DNA of 64,000 nucleotides from Laspinema sp963821735 (GTDB lineage: Bacteria > Cyanobacteriota > Cyanobacteriia > Cyanobacteriales > Laspinemataceae): positions 620,001-684,000 of the forward strand of contig CAWGFK010000055.1 of assembly GCA_963821735.1 (NCBI GenBank), given 5' to 3'. Under the pieces are notes generated by a model. That model had not been told where the DNA came from. It saw only the letters and a list, made by a program, of their open reading frames with translations, and did not search any database. Both the position numbers and the translations under genes were made by a program. This document shows positions 56,899-64,000 of this stretch, piece by piece. Numbering within the stretch: position 1 is the stretch's first letter; each line of letters opens with the position of its first letter.

Positions 56899-58625
56899 TT
56901 AATACTTCCGTTCTTTCGGCTGGAACTGAGTAATCGTCACGGGTCGATAGCGAATATCTACACCGGCAGGAGAATAATAGGACAAAGTGTGCTTGAGGAA
57001 CTGTTCATCATCGCGATCGGGATAATCCTCGCGGAAATGAGCGCCTCGGCTTTCCTGGCGGTTGAGTGCACTGGCTAAAATTAATTGTCCGACCACCATT
57101 AAACTGCGTAATTCTAACGCTTCAATAATTTCCGTGTTCCACAGTTTGCCTTTATCGTCTAAATAAATCTGCTGGTACTGCTGCTGGTACTGTTCTAATT
57201 GATTTAACCCTTCCCGCATTAGTTCATCACTGCGAAACACGCCGCAATGGTCACTCATGGCATCCTGGAATCCTTGACGAACGGCCCCAATCCGGAGGGT
57301 TCCAGCCTGATCAACTAGGGATTGCAGTTCTTGTTGAGCTTGTTGGAGATAGGGGCGATCGTCGAGGTCCGGCAATTTGCGGTTTTCCACATAGCGGGCG
57401 ATCGCCGCCCCGGTAATTTTCCCATACACCACACATTCCAGCAGGGAATTACTCCCCAGGCGATTGGCACCATGTACAGACACACAGGCACATTCCCCTG
57501 CCGCAAAGAATCCTTCCACCAATCCATCGGGACCGCTTCGCACCTGTCCCTCGGTATTAACAGGAATGCCTCCCATTGAATAGTGCCCCGTGGGACGCAC
57601 CGGCATCGGTTCATACACTGCATCGACCCCTAACAACCGATGGGCCTCTTCCCAACAGAAGGGGATCCGGCTCATAATTTTTTCCTGTCCCATGTGTCGC
57701 AGGTCCAGGAAGACACAAGGCCCCCGGGACGGCCATCGGGATAGACCCCTCGTCCGGCGCGAATTTCCCGAGTAATCGCCCGGGAGGTAATGTCACGGGG
57801 GGCCAATTCCATGCGACTGGGGGCGTAGGTTGCCATAAAGCGATCGCCCTCGCTGTTAATTAAATAAGCCCCTTCCCCACGCACCGCCTCCGAAATCAAC
57901 ACCCCCACGGGATAGAGTCCTGTCGGATGGAACTGCACAAACTCCATATCTTGCAATGGCACCCCCGCCATTGCCGACATCGCCAACCCGTCCCCGGTAG
58001 AGGCAAAGTCATTGGAGGTGGTATTAAACACCCGTCCATATCCCCCAGTGGCAAACATCACCACTTTGGCGCGGATAACTTCCAGGCGACCATCGAGAAT
58101 ATGGTACATCACCAATCCCTTGGCTTGTCCGTCTTCCAAAATCAACCGCATGACGTACCACTCTTCATAGACCCGGACCCCATAGCGGCGCAGATTATTC
58201 ACCAGTTCGTGCAACATGGCATGGCCGGTTTTATCTGCTGCGTAGCAGGTGCGGTTATGGGAATGGCCCCCGAAAGCCCTTTGAGCAATCCGCCCATCGG
58301 GTAAGCGGGAGAAGAGGACGCCCATGTGTTCGAGGTCGATGACCACATCGGGGGCTTCTTTGGTGAGCAGTTCTACCGCATCTTGATCGGCTAAATAGTC
58401 GGACCCTTTGACCGTATCAAAGGCGTGGGCCTCCCAGCTATCGGTGGAATCGACGTTTTTGAGGGTGGCGGCGATTCCCCCTTGGGCGGCGACGGAATGG
58501 GACCGAATGGGATGGGTTTTGGCGACTACGGCGACATCGATGCTGGGATTAATGCGCCCAATTTCCACTGCGGCGCGACAACCGGCAAGTCCGCCCCCGA
58601 CGATAATGACGTCATGTTCTATCAT
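56899..58625 (-). CDS. sdhA: Succinate dehydrogenase/fumarate reductase flavoprotein subunit, one-base deletion
   Basis: 575 residues after correction. DVIIVGGGLAGCRAAVEI (about 4) binds FAD; AKTHPIRSHSVAAQGGIAA (about 35) includes the flavin-linking His; FGGHSHNRTCYAADKTGH, GVPLQDMEFVQFHPTGLYP, SEAVRGEGAYLIN, then HYSMGGIPVNTEGQV and AAGECACVSVHGANRLGSNSLLE are all present. It oxidises succinate to fumarate and feeds the plastoquinone pool in thylakoids. The break is in C5 at 57721-57725 (plus strand): six C would join PDGRPGG to PCVFLDLRHMGQEKIMSRIP. As printed the first part ends near 57672. No sdhB/sdhC adjoins. Confidence 0.94.
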
Positions 58626-58702
58626 GGTTCTCTTAGCTCTCGTTGGATCTATGGGGTCTAAAGGTGTTCTGGATTGGTTCTGGATCTATCTTCCCACTCA
58701 AA

Positions 58703-58736
58703 AAAAAATTCCCTACCTTTGAGGAGGGAATTTTTT
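58703..58736. terminator. Rho-independent terminator
   Basis: AAAAAATTCCCT and AGGGAATTTTTT are 12-base perfect arms around a short CC/GG-extended loop, with A and T tracts suited to either strand. It is about 95 bases past the stop of the small membrane-protein gene on the minus strand and 80 bases upstream of sdhA, so it separates the two. Confidence 0.8.
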
Positions 58737-58831
58737 AGAATCGCTCAGTCGATCGCGGATTCGGGGTTGAGGATGAACAGGGCCGCATTAAAGATTTTCA
58801 GGTTCAGCAGTCGGTTTCTCCCTCGGTGGGG

Positions 58832-59149
58832 CTAACTGGCTGCTTGGGCGGGGTTCGAGTTGGGTGCAGCAGTTCTAGAAGTTGATTCCGCCGGTTCTGC
58901 AGAGGTTTCGACCGGGTTCAGTTCGATGTGATTGAGCAAGGTGGTGACGAAGGCAAACAGGAGAAAAGGCAGGGAGAGGACGACGATTAAACCCACTGTA
59001 GCGAGGGCGTAGATTTGACGGGCGGTACTCCACAAGGCGAGGGCGGAGGCTAAACTCAGGAAAATCACGATCAACCAAATGATGATTTGTCCGTAGATAT
59101 CTCCAAAGGTTAGGGTGCAGACCAATCGGTATTTTTTCAGGTTATTCAT
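58832..59149 (-). CDS. Small conserved membrane protein
   Basis: 105 residues with two membrane helices (about 18-42 and 47-72): YGQIIIWLIVIFLSLASALALW and IYALATVGLIVVLSLPFLLFAFVTTLLNHI, then a polar tail rich in Ala, Ser and Glu. It resembles a small cyanobacterial membrane protein of unknown function. Upstream of sdhA on the same strand but cut off from it by a terminator. Confidence 0.75.
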   Translation of the reverse strand: MNNLKKYRLVCTLTFGDIYGQIIIWLIVIFLSLASALALWSTARQIYALATVGLIVVLSLPFLLFAFVTTLLNHIELNPVETSAEPAESTSRTAAPNSNPAQAAS

Positions 59150-59779
59150 TAATGGGTTTCCTCGAAAACTATAGATTTAAGATCAGAGTAATATGCTGTT
59201 TCTGTTTTAATAGATTTTTAAAGATTTTTGAAAGATTCGCAACATCACTTTACAATCTGGGTTACTGGGTTGGAGGCGATCGCCCCTTCAGAGGTGGGTC
59301 AGGGTTGACCGGGCTGCGATCGCGATACCCATTAAGTCTTGAGGGGCGATCGCCTCGCCAGCTTTCCTGGGTTTTGGCCGGTCTGACTGGCTGATTGGCA
59401 TCTGGGGTTTGGCGATGCTCAACCCTAGCAGTTTCCTGATTGTAGCGGAAATTTGCCCGTTGGATGTCATCAAAATTAGATACAAACCGAGAATTGAGTC
59501 ATGATTCCGATGGACCGGGAAGGATAGATTTGTGAAGATAAGTTCATGAATTAGGGTGAAGTAACGTTAAGTAATATAACGGAAATGTTGCTAAGTATAA
59601 AATATTTACTAAGAAATCCTGACATAAGGATAAAGTGAGTTATTTTAAGGAACAACAGGTTTAGCAAACCGACTCTATCTCAACCCTGAAACGTTGCGGT
59701 AGGTATCGAAGGGATTCTGAGTGGGTCTTCACTCATAGAAAGGACCCTTTTCCAGGAATTGATCGGTTAGGAGATTCCA
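59150..59779. other. Divergent spacer
   Basis: About 630 bases; several HIP1 octamers (59276, 59345) but no gene or long repeat. A/T-rich around 59500-59660, probably promoter DNA for the TPR gene. Confidence 0.45.
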
Positions 59780-60355
59780 ATGCAAGAACAACCGTTTCAT
59801 GAGTTACCTGAGATCAATCTCACCAACTCGAACAGGCATCAGGCCCTGTTAAATCACAAAGAGAGTTGGTCAACAGAACATCAAGAGGGGGGACAAAATT
59901 ATGAATATTGGAAGCGGGAAGGCGATCGCTTGCGGATAGCAAAAGCCTATCTCGAAGCGATCGCCGCTTATGAATTGGCTTTACTCCAAAAACCCACCGC
60001 TTGCTATGCATGGCAGCAACGGGGGGAGGTCCTCAAACGGTTGCATCGCTACGAAGAGGCGATCGCCTCTTATCGCAAGGCCCTAGAAGTCAGCGCTAAT
60101 CCGATCGCCCGTTATCAAGCCTGGAATGGCTTAGGTGCACTGTTCTTTACCCTTGAACGCTATGAAGAATCAATCTTTGCCTATAAACAAGCCCTTGCTC
60201 TCTGTCCCAATAGCATGGGTTCTCCTCATATTTTAGAAATGGAAGGCATTGCTTGGTCGCGATTAAATCGCTATTTAGAAGCCCGGGATTGTTATGATCG
60301 CGCCTATCATAAAGCGGTAGAAATTTCAGACAAAACAGCTAAAACCAACAATTAG
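59780..60355 (+). CDS. TPR protein
   Basis: 191 residues, soluble. After a polar N-terminus (about 1-45) come roughly four TPR units: RIAKAYLEAIAAYELALLQKPTACYAWQQRGEVLKRLHRY, EEAIASYRKALEVSANPIARYQAWNGLGALFFTLERY, EESIFAYKQALALCPNS and LNRYLEARDCYDRAY. Probably a small scaffold or adaptor; partner unknown. Preceded by AGGAG 10-15 bases ahead of the ATG. Single gene. Confidence 0.8.
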   Translation: MQEQPFHELPEINLTNSNRHQALLNHKESWSTEHQEGGQNYEYWKREGDRLRIAKAYLEAIAAYELALLQKPTACYAWQQRGEVLKRLHRYEEAIASYRKALEVSANPIARYQAWNGLGALFFTLERYEESIFAYKQALALCPNSMGSPHILEMEGIAWSRLNRYLEARDCYDRAYHKAVEISDKTAKTNN

Positions 60356-60640
60356 CGGATTGCCTCTTTTTCCCCGTTTCTCCAGGGGTAAATCTGAGAA
60401 GTTTGATAACATTTAACCAAAATTAGCTGAACTTTAATGTCTCAAGCTTTCATCCCCCATTGGGGTGGTAATCTACGGTTGATGAATTCCCCAAACTCGT
60501 CAGAACTTCACAGCTTCCTCGTCTAACTGTCCCCTGACCGAGTTATTCTTTTTATCGAACGCCTTCTTTTTTCTCCCCTCGGAGGAACTTAAAAGACGAA
60601 AAAGCGTTATAGTTACTTGGACACTTTAACCTTAGCTTTT

Positions 60641-60991
60641 ATGATGAAACCCCTTCAAAAAACCATCGCCACGACTGTAGGCTTGAGTCTCCTGTTTTGG
60701 GCTACACCCTCGTTAGCGGACCACAATTTGCGCTTGACTTGGGTCCGTATGAATACCACAAACCAGGACGGATGTGTGCGACAAGCGGTTGAAGCGATGA
60801 AATCCTCCGGGTTGGATAATGTGGAAGTCCAGGATAATGAATTAATCGTGGGCGACACCCGCGACTTGGAAGCGAAAATTATGTGTATTGAAAGTGGACG
60901 AGAACTGATAGCTGCGATCGCCGTTGCCAGCGATAGCTCTAGCGATGCGCGGGAAATCCGGGGAAGCTTAAGAAATTACATGAGACGCTAA
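60641..60991 (+). CDS. Small exported protein
   Basis: 116 residues from the ATG at 60641; the frame extends 8 codons to a TTG without support. Signal peptide MMKPLQKTIATTVGLSLLFWATPSLA, cleaved after ALA-like SLA. The mature part has two cysteines (DGCVRQAVEAM and KIMCIESG) that may pair, and a compact alpha/beta look: CVRQAVEAMKSSGLDNVEVQDNELIVGDTRDLEAKIMC. No family recognised. Followed by a strong terminator. Confidence 0.75.
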   Translation: MMKPLQKTIATTVGLSLLFWATPSLADHNLRLTWVRMNTTNQDGCVRQAVEAMKSSGLDNVEVQDNELIVGDTRDLEAKIMCIESGRELIAAIAVASDSSSDAREIRGSLRNYMRR

Positions 60992-61035
60992 ACCAACCCC
61001 TGGAAAAAACAGGAGAAGTTCGCCTTCCTTTTCTA

Positions 61036-61060
61036 AGCCCGCACAAGCGGGCTATTTTTT
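61036..61060 (+). terminator. Rho-independent terminator
   Basis: AGCCCGC ACAA GCGGGCT followed by ATTTTTT: a 7-base G/C stem, four-base loop and T run, 45 bases after the stop of the small exported protein. Confidence 0.9.
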
Positions 61061-61238
61061 GTTGGAACAATGATCAAGCGAGCTAACCTAAATCCTATGC
61101 TCCCACTCCTTAATTTCTTGGGTCAGATGATTTAGACTGCCTTTATCTCGCTTCAAAACAGCGTAACTCACGACCTCAAACCGATTATTTACCTGTTGCT
61201 TTTTTCACTTTTTTCCCTTTTGTTTTCTTCCTCCCCGC

Positions 61239-62088
61239 TTAGCTTTTACTCGCTCTTTCTCTAATGCTTTCAATTCCTGCAAAAATCATCTGATAATCTG
61301 GGGATAAATTGGTCAATCCCATCCGATAAATTTGTTCTGCTTTGTCAAAATCAATTCGTGATGGCGGACAACAATCAGGCTTCCCAATATACCCCTCCCC
61401 AAATTGTATAAAGGAAATCCATTGTCCGGATACCGCTTCGCCAGAATTATCGTAACATTTATCTCCCTCTTCCACTTGTTCCAAATTCAAATAGAGTTCA
61501 TTGCCTCTAGCATCGTTAGCTGAAGAACAGATTATCATCAGCATCAGGAAATATCCTCGAAAAATCTCACAATAATCAATCTTCTTTTGAAGATAACTGG
61601 GTCTTTTTGTCCCGAATTTGTCTAATTCGTTGGAATTTCTAAAAGCCAACCGGAAACGGAGTAAAGACATCCATTAAGTTTTTTGTCCACCTCTGCAAAC
61701 GAGAGACCCATTGGGATAAATCTCTCTTTTAATTTTGCCCAGCATTCTAGCCATAAGTCGCAGGCTTTTCGCCTTTCTCCCGCCTCTAAATCATCTAATC
61801 CTTCTTCAATCGCAACATAAAGTTGATCCGAACTGAAGCAATCGGGGGCTAATCTTTCCCATAAAACAGTGCCCCTAGAGACACAAAATCTTTATCTCTT
61901 CCTTGGGCTGAAATTTCATACAGAGATTTCCATTTTTTTTTAAGTCTGATGTTCCATAACAAGACTGAATTTGCTCCAGAAATTCTTCTTCTGTCAGGGT
62001 AATACCCAAACTCGTTTAACTTTTGAAAAATTTCTTCCGTTTTGTAATTTCGAACTGTTTCGAGACTCCAAAAATCGTCAAAATTCAT
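61239..62088 (-). pseudogene. Degraded SEC-C/TPR-type protein gene
   Basis: From ATG 62088 (MNFDDFWSLETVRNYKTEEIFQKLNEFG) homologous pieces alternate between frames: TEEEFLEQIQSCYGTSDLKKK (about 61985), then LKKKWKSLYEISAQGRDKDFVSLGALFYG, then WERLAPDCFSSDQLYVAIEEGLDD and LEAGERRKACDLWLECWAKLKERF (to about 61715), then RPSYLQKKIDYCEIFRGYF and FDKAEQIYRMGL. The order matches proteins that contain a short TPR/SEC-C-associated region (KACDLWLECW, YLQKxIDYC, DYDKAEQIY patterns). Several compensating and non-compensating indels are needed to rebuild it, so it is a true pseudogene. Family naming is from pattern recall and is less certain than the decay. Confidence 0.65.
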
Positions 62089-62271
62089 TGTGTTTCTCTC
62101 CTTCATTCAAACCTGCTAAATAACCTGAAATAGGCATAGACTCTAGCCCCTGACGGGCCAATCTTGTCTTTCAGGCCATGACTCCCCATCTCCTAGAGAA
62201 TTTTACCCTATTTTCACCCAGGTGGGGAAAGCCATCCCCTAGAATAGAAAGGGATCGCTGCTCAAGTCAAC

Positions 62272-64000
62272 ATGATGGCCGAAAAAGTCGTGAAAACCTG
62301 GTTACAAACAACTCTCCCAACGGGTTGCCGGAAATAAAGCCCCCTTGGGACTGGAGGGAGCAGGAGATTCCGGAAACGGAAGTCTCTTCTCTCTCCTCAA
62401 GGGCAAGGATAACCCATCCCAGAACCCCAATGGGTCGAGTCCAACCCTCACCCCGGGTTCTAATTCGCCTCAGTTCCCGGACTGTTCTAGTCACGGATAT
62501 CAAGTGCTTCAGAGTTTGGGTCATAACTATGCCGGGGGTCGATCGACCTATTTGGCAACCCATCTGAAAACTCAAAAACCTGTGGTGATTAAACAATTTC
62601 AGTTTGCCAAACCCGGTGCAGATTGGTCCGCCTACAAAGCTCATGAACGAGAAATTAAAGTGTTGCAGGGTCTGAGTCACCCGGGGATTCCTCGCTATCT
62701 GGATTCTTTTGAAACCTCGGAGGGATTTTGTCTAGTTCATGACTATAAAAATGCCCAATCTTTAGCGGTTTTTCGGCGTCTGGACCCGGAGAAAATCAAA
62801 CAGATTGCTTTGGCGGTTTTGGAAATTTTGGTCTATCTGCAAAACCGGGTTCCGGGGGTGATTCACCGGGATATCAAACCGGAAAATATTTTAATGGGCG
62901 ATCGCACCGATATTATTTACCTCATTGACTTCGGATTTGCCCGCATCGGTGGCGGTGAGGTGGCGCAAAGTAGTGTGGTTTCTGGCACACCCGGTTTCAT
63001 GCCACCGGAGCAATTACTCAATCTTAAACTCACGGAAGCGTCTGATTTATATGGGTTAGGAGTGACCCTGATTTGTTTACTCACCCAAACGGATTCGAGC
63101 GAAATTAACCGCTTAATTGATAGTAGCTATCGCCTCAATTTTGCAGAGTTGGTCCCCCATCTGAGTGACGAGTTTATTCACTGGTTACAGAAAATGGTGG
63201 AACCCAATAGTGGCGATCGCTTTTCTCATGCGGCAGCAGCTTTAGAGGCACTGACTCCCATTTCGGTATGCCGGGTATTACCGGAAGCGGAATTTAGCCA
63301 AACTCGCCTGGAATTACGCACCCAAGCCGGAGAAACCCTCACCCAAACTCTCACGGTCAAAAATCCGGTGGAAGATACAGTATTAGCCGGACGTTGGGAA
63401 ATTGCTCCCGACGCGAATAATCCGAAGACTAAGCCGGATTGGATTTCTATAAAACCGGCAAAGTTTCAGGGAAATGAAACGGAATTTGAAATTAAAATTG
63501 ATACCACAAATTTAGTCGTTAGTCAAGATTACAATCGCAATCTTTTACTTCACGCAAATACGGCGAATAAAACCCAAATTATCCCGGTTTCTCTGTCAGT
63601 TTCCCCTCGGGAAGTTCCGTTAGAATTAGTAGGTCCAGAACCGGGGAAAATCGCCAATTGGAAACAAAAAATCGCTGTGCCGTTCCCGGTTATCCTGTTT
63701 GGAACGACTGTAGCTGTTCCGTTGATTTTTCTGTCGCCTTATGTGGCGGGTGCGATCGCCGTTCCCTTGGTGGTTTTATCCGGTAGAGGCTTTTCTGAGA
63801 AAATTCAGGACCCGGCGATCGAGCAGGTGGCTGAATTTTCGCGAAAATGGTTGGTTGCGCCGAGTTTAGTCGGATTAGGTGTATGGTCTTTTACCCTAGT
63901 TGATATTGCCTGGTTGGAGCATCCGGAACGGAAATTATTAGCGGTAATTGTCGCAGCAATGGCAATGGGAGGCATTGGCATTGGGATATTAGAGCTATTT
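62272..64000 (+). CDS. Serine/threonine protein kinase, 3' end outside the window, N-terminal frame unclear
   Basis: The kinase reads in one frame from about 62480: YQVLQSLGHNYAGGRSTYLATH (Gly-rich loop), VVIKQF (ATP-binding Lys), IHRDIKPENILMG (catalytic loop), LIDFGFARI (DFG), SGTPGFMPPEQL. An IgD-like segment (QTLTVKNPVEDTVLAGRWEI, about 63340) and two or more membrane helices (63680 onward, PVILFGTTVAVPLIFL) follow, and the frame is still open at the window end. Upstream in this frame there is no ATG back to a stop near 62291; the ATG at 62272 (MMAEKVVKTWLQTTLP) is in another frame, so a one-base shift near 62325 is likely. Hanks-type kinase; target unknown. Confidence 0.82.

Noticed and set aside
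62178..62567. 129-residue plus-strand frame ahead of the kinase
   Set aside because: Its second half overlaps the kinase reading frame and it is not protein-like; only its DNA around 62272 may contribute to the kinase start.
1..64000. tRNA, rRNA, tmRNA, prophage or full insertion sequence
   Set aside because: No tRNA-like cloverleaf, rRNA core, transposase or phage structural gene was recognised; short tRNAs could be missed by eye, and a tRNAscan/Rfam run would be decisive.

Overview
The window reads as chromosomal DNA of a filamentous cyanobacterium, probably an Oscillatoriales-type genome (Oscillatoria/Laspinema-like is a guess). Reasons seen in the sequence: the HIP1 octamer GCGATCGC is very frequent; several genes are cyanobacterial signatures (a CikA-type kinase with a pseudo-receiver, a DUF751/Ycf33-type protein next to rbfA, a DnaX mini-intein, a monoglucosyldiacylglycerol-synthase-like GT2, DUF3611, DUF3727 and DUF4327 proteins); and short palindromic repeats are scattered between genes. 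I saw no rRNA, tRNA, CRISPR array, prophage or complete insertion sequence.

Layout. 1-2.1 kb: a NACHT NTPase gene (minus) whose Gly-Leu-Ile-rich C-terminal half is broken into several frames. 2.1-5.3 kb: small secreted protein, BioD-like/DRTGG protein, conserved hypothetical, and a repeat-rich spacer. 5.3-11.8 kb: GT2 lipid glucosyltransferase, dnaX with mini-intein and frameshifted tail, a TPR protein, a PadR regulator. 11.8-13.1 kb: long gene-free stretch. 13.1-20.4 kb: DUF3611, RodZ-like protein, then DUF3727, mltG and a YqeG-type phosphatase in one direction, proB (frameshifted), a phasin-like protein. 20.9-25.9 kb: DUF4327, nagZ-rbfA pair, DUF751, ADP-ribosylglycohydrolase-like protein, a hypothetical. 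26.4-30.4 kb: Dam-type methylase (frameshifted), repeats, TAT-exported metallophosphoesterase, Pro-rich membrane protein (frameshifted), nanE-like gene. 30.5-37.5 kb: cikA and cobN (frameshifted). 37.5-39.3 kb: a decayed AAA ATPase + TOPRIM/DUF3226 pair. 40.3-51.3 kb: DUF4394 protein, PstS-like protein, small membrane protein, AI-2E transporter family, DUF39 protein, hypothetical, TPR protein (frameshifted), Dabb protein, and a periplasmic-sensor GGDEF protein. 51.8-56.5 kb: a large DUF4347/FG-GAP/RTX surface-protein gene with four frameshifts. 56.5-59.1 kb: a MITE-like element, sdhA (frameshifted), a small membrane protein. 59.7-64 kb: TPR protein, small secreted protein, a degraded SEC-C/TPR-type pseudogene, and a Ser/Thr kinase running off the end.

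Two kinds of breakage should be kept apart. Eleven single-base indels sit in eight otherwise well-preserved genes (dnaX, proB, dam, the 28.6-kb gene, cobN, the 47.4-kb TPR gene, sdhA, and four in the surface-protein gene). Most are in G, C or T runs, and correcting each restores a normal family sequence; this looks like sequence or assembly error, or very recent mutation. In contrast the NACHT gene, the ATPase/TOPRIM pair and the gene at 61.2-62.1 kb carry several lesions each and look like true pseudogenes of accessory (possibly defence) loci.

Most genes stand alone. Likely co-transcribed sets are rbfA-nagZ (4 bases apart), DUF3727-mltG-YqeG in the same direction, and the overlapping ATPase-DUF3226 pair. 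No complete novel system is evident. The most unusual items are a mobile palindrome fixed in frame inside the DnaX intein, the MITE-like element beside sdhA with terminal inverted repeats and a direct repeat, a structured inverted repeat behind nagZ, and the eroded NACHT and ATPase/TOPRIM loci.
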